Origin: JBBQKQ01 sp043719155
GTDB lineage: Bacteria > Patescibacteriota > Minisyncoccia > Phycocordibacterales > UBA5272
Direction: 5' to 3'
Assembly: GCA_043719155.1 (NCBI GenBank)
Contig: JAYSUJ010000034.1
Coordinates: 1-25,001 of the forward strand
Length of the DNA: 25,001 nucleotides
Made by a program: the position numbers and the translations under genes. Shown here one piece after another: positions 14,656 to 21,979 of this stretch; position 1 is the stretch's first letter; the number at the start of each line of letters is the position of its first letter. The notes below the pieces were generated by a model. The model saw only the letters and a list, made by a program, of their open reading frames with translations. It searched no databases and was not told the DNA's origin.

Positions 14656-15873
14656 ATGTTGTCAGATTTATCTGTTTTAAAAAAGAAGTATCTGTTTTTG
14701 ATTGTTATCTGTTGCTTAAGTCTATTCATTTTTGGCAAACTCGGTCAAACTTCTGACACTGGTCTGGAAGTATATTATAAAGTAATTGAGAACACAAAAA
14801 CAAATCCACTTTATTCTAAAGTGACAGAAGAAGAATTGCAGGTTTTATCTAAATGCAAAAAACTAATTTCAAACAGGTCTTATGAGAATGCTAGGGAGTG
14901 CATAAAAAATTTCTATAAAAATTTTACAATAAAAAATGGGGTAAATTTAACTTTTGCTCATATGTCCAAATTGCAAGTACTTAATCCTGAGTTTAAATTT
15001 GATTGCCATTACATATCTCATGGAATCGGCCAAGGTCAACTTATTTTAGACGGTGGTGATGCAGCTAAGTCCTTTGCGGCAATGAGCTATGACTCTTATT
15101 TTAGGAACATGTCTATGTGTGGAAATGGCTATTTTCACGGTGTGATAGAAGAGGTGGCTAGGAGTGAGATAGATAAAAACTCTTTAGTAAAATTATTAAA
15201 ACCACTTTGTCAAAACTTTAAATCTTCACCGGTTGGGAATTGTTACCATGGTATTGGTCATGCGGCTTTTATTCAAACTGAGTATCATGTTAATGATTCG
15301 CTTTTTGTTTGCGACAATATAAGTGAGAATGTGTATCATAAATATGAGTGTTACTCAGGTTTATTTATGGAGGCTTCACAAAATTTTTCAATTGAACAGC
15401 AAATAAGTGTAAAAAGTGGAAAATTTAAAATGTTTTTTTGCGATGAATTGAGTGATGTTTATCGTCCTGCATGTTACTATCAAATGGCAACAGGTTTGGA
15501 AATGTTTGCGAAAAATCGCTCTGATCACGCTGTAAATATAAATGCATGTAAACAGATAAAAGACGAGCTTTTGCGCTTTTCTTGTGTAAAGAGTTTTGCT
15601 GCTGCTGCAGTATCTCAGCATCGACTCGAAAACGTAAAAGACTTATGTGTTAGGAACACGTCCACTTCAGCTGAAAGACTTATATGTGCGTCTACTTTTG
15701 CCTCTAGGATTGGACGAAATTTAGACAGTACAAGGAGCACGGTAGAGTTCGACGAAGCTGTGAAAAAAATTTGTGGATCCCTTTCTTTTTTTGAAAACAG
15801 AAAGTGTTTTAATCTTGTAAAAAATGATTCAATACAGCTTTATGTTATTGATCAAAAAAGTTTGGATATTTAA
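14656..15873 (+). CDS. Membrane-anchored or secreted Cys/His-motif repeat protein (copy 1), unknown family
   Basis: The 405-residue protein has an N-terminal hydrophobic segment (about residues 10-27) and a long extracytoplasmic part. A recurring motif of Cys, His and Gly is clear: CHYISHGIGQG (from C117), CGNGYFHGVIEE (from C155), CYHGIGHA (from C196) and CYSGLFMEA (from C232). Further Cys-containing helices follow to the end. The ordered Cys/His spacing suggests metal binding, disulfides or a redox centre inside a helical repeat array. The same motifs in the same order occur in the secreted protein at 17304-18143. It starts 6 nt after the previous gene, in the precursor operon. Its 3' end overlaps the convergent HTTM gene by 29 nt. 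I cannot name a family. Confidence 0.6.
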   Translation: MLSDLSVLKKKYLFLIVICCLSLFIFGKLGQTSDTGLEVYYKVIENTKTNPLYSKVTEEELQVLSKCKKLISNRSYENARECIKNFYKNFTIKNGVNLTFAHMSKLQVLNPEFKFDCHYISHGIGQGQLILDGGDAAKSFAAMSYDSYFRNMSMCGNGYFHGVIEEVARSEIDKNSLVKLLKPLCQNFKSSPVGNCYHGIGHAAFIQTEYHVNDSLFVCDNISENVYHKYECYSGLFMEASQNFSIEQQISVKSGKFKMFFCDELSDVYRPACYYQMATGLEMFAKNRSDHAVNINACKQIKDELLRFSCVKSFAAAAVSQHRLENVKDLCVRNTSTSAERLICASTFASRIGRNLDSTRSTVEFDEAVKKICGSLSFFENRKCFNLVKNDSIQLYVIDQKSLDI

Positions 15874-17218
15874 TTGCTCTAAAAATCAGAATTAAAGCCA
15901 CTACAATAAAGATTAAAAAAAAGAAAAATTGCATTTCTTTTTTAATATTTCGGAGAACCTCAGACATTTTACCAATTTTTTCGTTGTACTTCTCCGGATT
16001 TATTTCTGGTATTACAGTGTTAATCCACTGATTATGAGAAAAGGCTTTATATTCAAGTTTGCAATAGTTTTTTTCGTCAACTAATTTATGTGAGTAATCA
16101 GAAAAATGTACCGTTATTTTTAACAATCTTTCTTGATGCACGTCTTTATTTATATTGTTTAACGTTGGTACATTGCAAGATTTCTGTAATTCCATCAGGA
16201 TAGGGTATGGGTCACAATATTTACTGTCCTCAAACAGCTTATTACTTATTATTTTTGTCTCCATGTTTTTGTCTGTATAAATGATTTCGCAGCCCCTTCT
16301 TGAGTGAAACATGTTAAATCCAATAAACGACCCTTCCAGTGTTAGTTGATCTTCGTAGGGGATAACGAGACGGACAATATTAAAAAAAACAAGAAGTATA
16401 ACTATTGTTAGTCCAAAGAAAGATTTATAAACTTTACTAAAGTCCATTTCAATGTAACTTTTATAAAAAAGTATGTAGACAAACGGTGATGTAATAAGGA
16501 AAAAACCAATGCCAATAATGGTTATTGTATAAATGTGAAATATCTCAAGCAAAATCAAACAAAAAATCCTAACCTCTTTAATTTTAGATGTGAGTAATAG
16601 TGGTGTTAATATTTGTAGTAAGATTACAGTGTTTGTGGCAAAGGGCATAAAAAAAGTTGGAACTCCATATAGGTGTAAATAGCCAAATAACCAAGAGTCG
16701 CTACCAATTTTTGAAATTGCAGCCAGAAAATAACTCAAAATAAAAAAAAGTTGTAGATAGAAAAATCTATATCCAGGTGTTAATAGAAAAATAAAAAGAA
16801 TATAAAAAAGGTATTGCTCAATATATGTAAAAAAAGTGTAATGATAACCAGAAAGTATAAACATGGGAAGTATAAAAAAGGTAAATATTGAAAGAAGACT
16901 AAAATAAAAATGTCTGTAATTTTCTCTGTACAACGAGTAGGTTGAATATGTTAATATGGAAAATATGAATGTGTATACCAGTGGACGCAAATCTGTATTT
17001 GTATTTAAAAGAAAAATCTCTTGGTACTTTGTGCAATTTTGGAAAAAAGGCCAACAATAGGTGGTAAATTTTTTCTCGCTCAGAAAAGGCACTAGTCTGT
17101 TGATTAAAAAAACTATATTTAGGAGCAGAAAGAAAGAAGTTAATTTTAATCCTTCTGAGTTACGAATTTCTTCTACTTGAAACCAGTTTTCTATTTTTTT
17201 TAAGATTGGTGAAAACAT
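15845..17218 (-). CDS. HTTM-domain (vitamin-K-dependent carboxylase-like) membrane protein
   Basis: The protein (about 457 aa) has a run of hydrophobic helices over the N-terminal two thirds, then a soluble tail and a last membrane segment near the C-terminus (FFFFLIFIVVALILIF). The block FFILSYFLAAISKIGSDSWLFG, with Lys and a following Trp-x-x-Gly, then PTFFMPFATNTVILLQILTP, resembles the HTTM domain shared with vitamin-K-dependent gamma-glutamyl carboxylase. The stretch NMFHSRRGCEIIYTD also fits that group. Bacterial HTTM functions are mostly unknown. The start ATG 17218 is preferred because a TATACT extended -10 lies 17 nt upstream; GTG 17260 and ATG 17245 precede or overlap that box. It lies between two copies of the Cys/His-motif protein, which suggests they are its partners or substrates. 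Confidence 0.6.
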   Translation of the reverse strand: MFSPILKKIENWFQVEEIRNSEGLKLTSFFLLLNIVFLINRLVPFLSEKKFTTYCWPFFQNCTKYQEIFLLNTNTDLRPLVYTFIFSILTYSTYSLYRENYRHFYFSLLSIFTFFILPMFILSGYHYTFFTYIEQYLFYILFIFLLTPGYRFFYLQLFFILSYFLAAISKIGSDSWLFGYLHLYGVPTFFMPFATNTVILLQILTPLLLTSKIKEVRIFCLILLEIFHIYTITIIGIGFFLITSPFVYILFYKSYIEMDFSKVYKSFFGLTIVILLVFFNIVRLVIPYEDQLTLEGSFIGFNMFHSRRGCEIIYTDKNMETKIISNKLFEDSKYCDPYPILMELQKSCNVPTLNNINKDVHQERLLKITVHFSDYSHKLVDEKNYCKLEYKAFSHNQWINTVIPEINPEKYNEKIGKMSEVLRNIKKEMQFFFFLIFIVVALILIFRAIKYPNFFDQ

Positions 17219-17235
17219 CTGCGTTATGTATGCAT

Positions 17236-17244
17236 AGTATACCA
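17236..17244 (-). promoter_or_regulatory. Extended -10 promoter of the HTTM gene
   Basis: On the minus strand TGGTATACT ends 17 nt before ATG 17218, giving a leader of about 10 nt. This placement decides the start codon, since the GTG at 17260 lies upstream of the box. Confidence 0.45.
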
Positions 17245-17303
17245 TGTACGGTTCTATCACTTTCTTCGGTAGATGTTTTAAGTTTATCCAGTTTTATTTT
17301 AAG

Positions 17304-18143
17304 TTAAAAGTTAAACATCCTAATGCAAGAGATTCTCTCTTCCAGTTTTCTTGGAAACTTTAAATTACAGGCTTTAATATTTTGATTAAATTCCTTTTTT
17401 TTGGTCCCAAACTCAGCCAATAAATATGATTGCTGATTAAAGCATTCGCCCTGATATTTTTCTGACAAATTTTCACAAGCTGAAAAGCTTAAAATCTTCT
17501 TATTATTTCTGGCCTCTTCTGGCCTGAGCATCTCCATGAAAACACCTGTTCTACACATACTTTGCATTTTCTCGTCCCTTGTTATGTCTTCACAAAGGTT
17601 TAAAGAAGGTTTGACGTTACCTTCTAGATACAAAAATACTGCATGCCCTATACCATGATAGCAGTCAATTTGATTATTATTTTTTATAACATTACTGTTC
17701 ATACAAATAGAAATTAATTTATTTTTCATAATGTTTATTTCTGTGGTTGTGCCCACATATTCTTCAATTAAACCGTGGAAATATCCTGAGCCGCAAGTGG
17801 GTGGTAATGTGCTCATGAGTGGGGACTCTAAAGAAAGACTAAAAGCTGAAACAATATTTTTTTGTAGGTTTAAAAGGGTGCCATGCCCAACTCCATGCAT
17901 AATGTAGTGGCAATGCTCAATCAAAGAATCATCTTTTTGGGTTAAATTTTGAAAAGCCAAAATTGTATTTTCTCGGCCATGTTTATAGGTGAAGTCAGAA
18001 AAATATTTCTTAAAGCATTCGCCGGCGTCTTTTGGGTTAGAAATGTAGCTGTTTTGACAGATTTTAAGACTTTCAAAATTTAGACTTGGTGTAGCTGGGT
18101 ATAAATTAAAAAAAAGCAAGATTCCCAGAATAATTTTAGTCAT
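17304..18143 (-). CDS. Secreted Cys/His-motif repeat protein (copy 2), unknown family
   Basis: The 279-residue protein begins with a signal-peptide-like segment (MTKIILGILLFFNLYPATPS). It repeats the motif set of the protein at 14656-15873 in the same order: CHYIMHGVGHG (from C78), CGSGYFHGLIEE (from C117), CYHGIGHA (from C161) and CRTGVFMEM. It is shorter because the C-terminal Cys-containing helices are partly missing. The His after the first Gly-x-Gly is present here (GVGHG) but Gln in copy 1. It is transcribed toward the HTTM gene (43 nt from the 17260 frame), so the two are probably co-transcribed, although the HTTM gene also has its own -10 box. Conservation of Cys and His rather than surrounding residues implies a chemical or metal-binding role. 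Confidence 0.65.
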   Translation of the reverse strand: MTKIILGILLFFNLYPATPSLNFESLKICQNSYISNPKDAGECFKKYFSDFTYKHGRENTILAFQNLTQKDDSLIEHCHYIMHGVGHGTLLNLQKNIVSAFSLSLESPLMSTLPPTCGSGYFHGLIEEYVGTTTEINIMKNKLISICMNSNVIKNNNQIDCYHGIGHAVFLYLEGNVKPSLNLCEDITRDEKMQSMCRTGVFMEMLRPEEARNNKKILSFSACENLSEKYQGECFNQQSYLLAEFGTKKKEFNQNIKACNLKFPRKLEERISCIRMFNF

Positions 18144-18169
18144 AGGTTTAGAGTAAGTTTAATAAAATT

Positions 18170-18197
18170 ATTATAACAACTTTCTTTTTAATTTCAA
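18170..18197 (-). promoter_or_regulatory. Promoter of Cys/His-motif copy 2
   Basis: On the minus strand TTGAAA (18192-18197), a 16-nt spacer and TATAAT (18170-18175) with a TG extension precede the ATG at 18143 by 26 nt. This is a good sigma-70-type match. Confidence 0.6.
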
Positions 18198-18220
18198 AAG
18201 TAAGTTGTTTAAAGCATTAA

Positions 18221-18253
18221 AATCCTAACTTCTCGAAAGAGGTTAGGATTTTT
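18221..18253 (-). terminator. Intrinsic terminator, probably bidirectional
   Basis: A 13-bp nearly perfect stem (18221-18233 with 18238-18250, one G-U pair) with a 4-nt loop is flanked by T-runs on the plus side (to 18253) and a short TTTTAA run on the minus side. It closes the transcript of the small GC-rich gene at 18306-18446. Confidence 0.75.
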
Positions 18254-18305
18254 GCCTTGGTTCACACGAGGTGCTTACAAGGGCTTAGCCGGCGATGAAG
18301 GTGAA

Positions 18306-18446
18306 TTACTTGCGGCCGTTGCAGTCAGCGCCGAATTTTGGAGCTGGGATCGGGTCGCGGGTCCAGCAGCCTTCGGCGGAGGCCGAGGCAGCGAAGGAAA
18401 CGGCGAGGCCAATAGCTGCAACAGTCGCGAGGATCACGTTTTTCAT
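18306..18446 (-). CDS. Small secreted two-Cys peptide, GC-rich
   Basis: A 46-residue reading frame encodes a textbook signal peptide (MKNVILATVAAIGLAVSFAA, cleavage after SASA) and a 22-residue mature peptide starting EGCWTRDPIPAPKFG and ending with a second Cys near NGRK. The two Cys could form a single loop. G+C is 86 of 141 bases (61%), far above the neighbours, with many GCC, CTC, CGC and GGC codons. Unlike nearly every other gene here it has a Shine-Dalgarno sequence (GGAG, 7 nt before ATG), a leader of about 50 nt, a consensus promoter and a terminator. I do not recognise the peptide. Its isolated unit and composition suggest recent acquisition or strong selection on expression. Confidence 0.75.
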   Translation of the reverse strand: MKNVILATVAAIGLAVSFAASASAEGCWTRDPIPAPKFGADCNGRK

Positions 18447-18504
18447 AGTAGTTCTCCGGTTGTTATCTGTAGTTGGGCGGGTGCCTTTCCATCAGATAAA
18501 TAGA

Positions 18505-18533
18505 ATTATAGCATACTTGTTTTAATAATGCAA
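18505..18533 (-). promoter_or_regulatory. Strong promoter of the small secreted peptide
   Basis: On the minus strand TTGCAT (18528-18533), exactly 17 nt, then TATAAT (18505-18510) with TGC directly before it, an extended -10. The predicted start near 18498 gives a leader of about 50 nt that carries the GGAG ribosome binding site. Confidence 0.75.
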
Positions 18534-18580
18534 GCCCTGTTGTATTGTCCACTTTTACCCTTTATTTCTGACAAATTTCG

Positions 18581-18589
18581 TGTTATAAT
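18581..18589 (+). promoter_or_regulatory. Extended -10 promoter of typA
   Basis: TGTTATAAT at 18581-18589 lies 55 nt upstream of the typA ATG. The implied leader of about 48 nt is AT-rich with no obvious Shine-Dalgarno sequence. The region 18534-18580 contains no other recognisable element. Confidence 0.5.
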
Positions 18590-18644
18590 TGCACAATCTT
18601 TTTAAACAAATTTTAAGAAAATATTAGCCAATTAAATAAACATT

Positions 18645-20474
18645 ATGGAAATACGAAACATTGCGATTATTGCCCACGTGGACCACGGAAAAACAACTTT
18701 AACTGATGCACTTTTAAAACAAAATGGGGCAGCTGAGGGGGACTTTTCTATGGACTCCAACTCTATTGAAAAAGAAAGAGGAATTACTATTTATGCTAAA
18801 AATACATCTTTGATGTACAAAGGTACAAAGGTAAACATTGTGGACACACCAGGCCATGCCGACTTTGGTAGTGAGGTAGAGCGTGTGTTGCGTTCTATTG
18901 ACTCAGTATTACTTGTGGTAGATGCCCAAGAAGGTCCTATGCCACAAACGCGTTTCGTTTTGAAAAAATCTTTAGAACTTGGCATCAAACCAATTTTAGT
19001 TTTAAATAAAATCGACAAGCCTGCAGCTGACGTAGTACGTGCCCATGATGAAGTTTTTGAACTATTTTTAGAGCTCGGTGCAAATGACGAGCAGCTAAAC
19101 TTCACTACGGTTTACGCCATCGGTCGTCAAGGAATAGCTTTTACTACCGTAGAAGAAGCTCATGCTTTTATGAAAGGTGAAAATGTACCAGAAGAAAAAA
19201 CTTTAAATCAGCTTTTGGATGTTATCTTGAAAAACGTACCAGCTGCCAACCGTGACGAAGCTGCAAACACAGGGGAAACTTTTAAAGCACAGGTGTTTAA
19301 CTTGGCCTACGATAAGTTTTTAGGTCGTCTTGCTATTGCCCGTGTTTATGAAGGGAAAATTAAAGATGGTTCGGAACTATTTTTACTAGATGGTACAAAA
19401 TCTGAAAAAGGAAGAATCACAAAAATGTTTTCTTTTGACGGGGTACAAAGAAAAGAGGTGGGGGAAGTGATAGCAGGAGACATTGTGATGATCGCCGGTT
19501 TCCCTGGTATATTTATTGGAGATACGATGTCCAACAACAAAGATGTAACACCGATGCCACTAATCCACATCGATGAGCCAACTATTTCCCTAGACTTTTT
19601 AGTAAATAACTCGCCTTTTGCAGGACGAGAAGGGAAAATGGTGACCGGTAGACAAATCCGTGAAAGACTAGAAAGAGAGTTGGAAATAAACGTGGGGCTA
19701 AAGGTAGAATTTGCAGAAGACAAATTCCGTGTGTTTGGGCGTGGAGAAATGCATATCTCAGTTCTTTTGGAAAACATGCGAAGAGAAGGTTATGAAGTAC
19801 AAGTGTCAGTACCAGAGGTTATCATCAAAACTGATGCAAGTAACAACAAAACCGAGCCTTATGAAGAAGTGGTGATAGACGTGCCAACAGAGTTTTCTGG
19901 TACAGTTATTGAGAAACTTGGGTCCAGAAAGGCTATGATGAAAGACATGAAAGAAAAAGATGGACAAACTAGAATGATCTTTGATATGCCAACACGAGGC
20001 CTACTTGGTTTTAGGGGAGTGTTTATGATCGACACCAAGGGTAATGGTATCTTGGCATCTCGCATGACAGGGTTTAGAGAATATGCAGGAGAAATTGCTA
20101 AACGTGAAGTTGGAAGTATGGTGGTAAATGAAACTGGTAAAACTTCAGCCTTCTCACTTTGGAATTTGCAAGAGCGTGGGGTGCTTTACATTGGGCCTGC
20201 AGTTGACGTGTATGAAGGTATGGTTATCGGTAATGTTTCAAAAGGTAATGACTTAACTGTAAACCCAAACAAAGGGAAAGCCTTGACCAACGTACGTTCA
20301 TCTGGAAATGATGAGGCTATAGTACTGGTCCCAGCTTGGACACTTTCAATTGAAAGGGGGCTAGAAGTTATGAACGCAGATGAGTATCTAGAAGTTACAC
20401 CACAGTCAGTAAGACTTAGAAAAATTTACTTGAACGAATCTGAAAAGGCGCGTATCATGCGAGGGTTTAAATAA
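18645..20474 (+). CDS. typA: Translational GTPase TypA/BipA
   Basis: TypA/BipA is a ribosome-binding GTPase related to EF-G that helps 50S assembly and stress adaptation. The 609-residue length is normal. G motifs are intact: G1 AHVDHGKTTL (residues 10-19), the switch I stretch ERGITI, G3 DTPGHADFG and G4 NKIDKP. Domain II, the EF-G-like domain with MPTRGLLGFRGVF, and the BipA-specific C-terminal region with SLWNLQERG and a LRKIYL ending follow. It is a single gene closed by a perfect bidirectional terminator shared with rpmA. Codon and sequence conservation mark it as a core gene. Confidence 0.97.
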   Translation: MEIRNIAIIAHVDHGKTTLTDALLKQNGAAEGDFSMDSNSIEKERGITIYAKNTSLMYKGTKVNIVDTPGHADFGSEVERVLRSIDSVLLVVDAQEGPMPQTRFVLKKSLELGIKPILVLNKIDKPAADVVRAHDEVFELFLELGANDEQLNFTTVYAIGRQGIAFTTVEEAHAFMKGENVPEEKTLNQLLDVILKNVPAANRDEAANTGETFKAQVFNLAYDKFLGRLAIARVYEGKIKDGSELFLLDGTKSEKGRITKMFSFDGVQRKEVGEVIAGDIVMIAGFPGIFIGDTMSNNKDVTPMPLIHIDEPTISLDFLVNNSPFAGREGKMVTGRQIRERLERELEINVGLKVEFAEDKFRVFGRGEMHISVLLENMRREGYEVQVSVPEVIIKTDASNNKTEPYEEVVIDVPTEFSGTVIEKLGSRKAMMKDMKEKDGQTRMIFDMPTRGLLGFRGVFMIDTKGNGILASRMTGFREYAGEIAKREVGSMVVNETGKTSAFSLWNLQERGVLYIGPAVDVYEGMVIGNVSKGNDLTVNPNKGKALTNVRSSGNDEAIVLVPAWTLSIERGLEVMNADEYLEVTPQSVRLRKIYLNESEKARIMRGFK

Positions 20475-20486
20475 AACCTATCGTAA

Positions 20487-20526
20487 AACAAAAAACTCAC
20501 ATAATATTATGTGAGTTTTTTGTTTT
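20487..20526 (+). terminator. Bidirectional intrinsic terminator between typA and rpmA
   Basis: A perfect 11-bp inverted repeat (20495-20505 with 20506-20516) is flanked by an A-run on the left and a T-run on the right, so it works for typA on the plus strand and for rpmA on the minus strand. Confidence 0.9.
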
Positions 20527-20542
20527 TATCTTAAATCTTTAA

Positions 20543-20815
20543 CTATTTCACTGAAACTATTTTCTTAGTTTTTACAGTATTGTTGAAATGCATTTTTCTC
20601 TTTTCTGAGAAAACTACTTTTCCAGAAACAAGAGAGTACAAAGTGTGGTCTTTACCCATACCTACATTGTCGCCACCAACAAAGTCTGTCCCTCTTTGGC
20701 GAATTATGATGCCACCAGCGTGTACAGTTTCCCCGTGGTACTTTTTAACGCCTAGGTATTTTGGTTTAGAATCACGTAGGTTTTTGGCCGTTCCGGCCGC
20801 TTTTTTGGTTGCCAT
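20543..20815 (-). CDS. rpmA: 50S ribosomal protein bL27
   Basis: bL27 lies near the peptidyl-transferase centre of the large subunit. The 90-residue protein begins MATKKAAGTAKNLRDSKPKY, without the cleavable extension seen in Firmicutes, and contains the family block LGVKKYHGETVHAGG, IIIRQRGTDFVGGDNVGMGKDHTLYSLVSG and KVVF. The usual neighbour rplU is not present here. It is divergent from the small membrane protein gene at 20850, with a 34-bp gap that holds promoters for both. Confidence 0.96.
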   Translation of the reverse strand: MATKKAAGTAKNLRDSKPKYLGVKKYHGETVHAGGIIIRQRGTDFVGGDNVGMGKDHTLYSLVSGKVVFSEKRKMHFNNTVKTKKIVSVK

Positions 20816-20825
20816 ATAGTTATTA

Positions 20826-20834
20826 TGTTATAAT
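20826..20834 (+). promoter_or_regulatory. Extended -10 element in the rpmA/20850 divergent gap
   Basis: TGTTATAAT (20826-20834) points right and ends 15 nt before the ATG at 20850. On the other strand TATAAC overlaps it and may serve rpmA. Confidence 0.45.
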
Positions 20835-20849
20835 TTTCTTAAATTAGTT

Positions 20850-21254
20850 ATGAGTAGTATTATAACACAAATACAAGGATTCCTCAAGCATAGTAGGTTA
20901 GACGAGTTGCGCCTATTTGTCGATAAATTTTTCTACATGCTGATTCTGATTATTCTGATGATTTTTTCCTTTACCATGGGGAGGCTGACTAAATTTTTAG
21001 AAGCTAGACCGACTTTTACTTTTGAAAGTAAGGAGGCTGAAGATGAAAACTATGAAAAAGAAAAAGCTGCATTATTTCAAGAGGCTTCAAGGGTTGGTAC
21101 AAGTAGTCAGATAGTGGCCAGTAAAACTGGAAAAAAATATTATTTTGTATGGTGTAAGGGTGCATTAAACATAAAGGATAGTAAAAAAATATATTTTAAA
21201 AGTGAAGACTTGGCACAAAAAGCTGGATACACATTGGCAAGCAACTGCAATTAA
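20850..21254 (+). CDS. Small membrane protein with C-terminal Ada-like Cys domain
   Basis: The 134-residue protein has one membrane helix (about residues 26-45, FFYMLILIILMIFSFTMG), a charged linker, and a C-terminal domain IVASKTGKKYYFVWCKGALN followed by a KIYFKSEDLAQKAGYTLASN segment and a last Cys. The order, a Lys-Tyr-Tyr strand, a Cys, a Lys-Ile-x-F strand, AxKAGY and a terminal Asn-Cys, resembles small domains related to the Ada metal-binding domain that recur in CPR membrane proteins. Only two Cys are present, fewer than the four zinc ligands of Ada. Function unknown. Confidence 0.65.
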   Translation: MSSIITQIQGFLKHSRLDELRLFVDKFFYMLILIILMIFSFTMGRLTKFLEARPTFTFESKEAEDENYEKEKAALFQEASRVGTSSQIVASKTGKKYYFVWCKGALNIKDSKKIYFKSEDLAQKAGYTLASNCN

Positions 21255-21337
21255 AAATTATGCTAAACTAAAATAAGTTTTTTAGAAATATTAAAAAACA
21301 AAATTAAAAAATATAAGTATAAATGTATTAAGAAAGT

Positions 21338-21913
21338 ATGAACAAAAATTTTAAAAACATGAGTATCGGTGCTATTGCTTCTGCAATAGCCGGTGCGTAC
21401 TACCTTTATGGCTCAAGAGACGGAGAAGCTAAAAGAAAACAAATCGCAGCTTGGACAATAAAAATGAAGGGGGAGGTCTTAGAGGGAATAGAGAAACTTA
21501 AAACTGTTTCAGAGCCTGCTTACAAAGAGCTGGTTAAAAAAGTTTCGGAAAAATATGCAAAAATTGATAAAGGAGAGTTGAAAAAAGTTGTAGACGAAAT
21601 GCATTCTACTTGGAACAAGATGAAAAAAGAGGTAAATGCAGAGCTGGCTAAAAAGGAAGAATTGATACAAAAAGAAGCGGCAAAGGTTGCCAAAGTTAAA
21701 GAAGTTGCTAAAAAAACTGTTACAAAAACAAAGGCAGCTGTAAAAAAAGTTGCCACTAAAACTAAAGTAAGTGTTAAAGCTGTTGTAAAAAAAGTTGCAA
21801 CTAAAAAAGCTGTTAAAAGTGTTGAGGTTGAACATGTGCCAGAAAAAAATGTAGATGTCAAAGTGGAAAGTTCGACAGATGTTAAGTCCGGTGGCGAAGA
21901 AGTAAGATTTTAG
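21338..21913 (+). CDS. Lys/Ala-rich tailed protein, possibly histone-H1-like
   Basis: The 191-residue protein begins with a short hydrophobic Gly/Ala segment (about residues 9-25, SIGAIASAIAGAYYLYG) like YtxH-type envelope proteins, continues with amphipathic helices (residues 30-105), and then has a basic tail (about 110-160) with repeats such as KKTVTKTKAAVKKVATKTKV and VVKKVATKKAV, similar to eukaryotic H1 and bacterial AlgP- or Hc1-like tails. The last ~30 residues are acidic. The tail could bind DNA or anionic polymers, while the hydrophobic start could attach the protein to the membrane. Neither is demonstrated. A bidirectional terminator follows. Confidence 0.6.
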   Translation: MNKNFKNMSIGAIASAIAGAYYLYGSRDGEAKRKQIAAWTIKMKGEVLEGIEKLKTVSEPAYKELVKKVSEKYAKIDKGELKKVVDEMHSTWNKMKKEVNAELAKKEELIQKEAAKVAKVKEVAKKTVTKTKAAVKKVATKTKVSVKAVVKKVATKKAVKSVEVEHVPEKNVDVKVESSTDVKSGGEEVRF

Positions 21914-21926
21914 CTTTAAACAAAAC

Positions 21927-21960
21927 AAAAAAACAAACATTGATAAATGTTTGTTTTTTT
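21927..21960 (+). terminator. Bidirectional intrinsic terminator
   Basis: ACAAACATT and AATGTTTGT pair around a GATA loop (21933-21941 with 21946-21954), flanked by A- and T-runs. It lies between the convergent genes 21338-21913 and 21980-22843 and serves both. Confidence 0.88.
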
Positions 21961-21979
21961 GTTTTACTTTCCAGTGCAG

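Noticed and set aside
17219..17260. GTG 17260 as start of the HTTM gene
   Set aside because: The likely -10 box (17236-17241) lies inside that extension; ATG 17218 follows the box at the usual distance.
18252..18525. Two long forward-strand reading frames in the GC-rich patch
   Set aside because: They are opposite-strand shadows of the small secreted peptide gene, which has a signal peptide, Shine-Dalgarno sequence, promoter and terminator on the minus strand.
21509..21940. Minus-strand Phe/Asn- and Thr/Phe-rich frames opposite the Lys-rich protein
   Set aside because: They are complements of Lys/Ala codon repeats; one also crosses the terminator.
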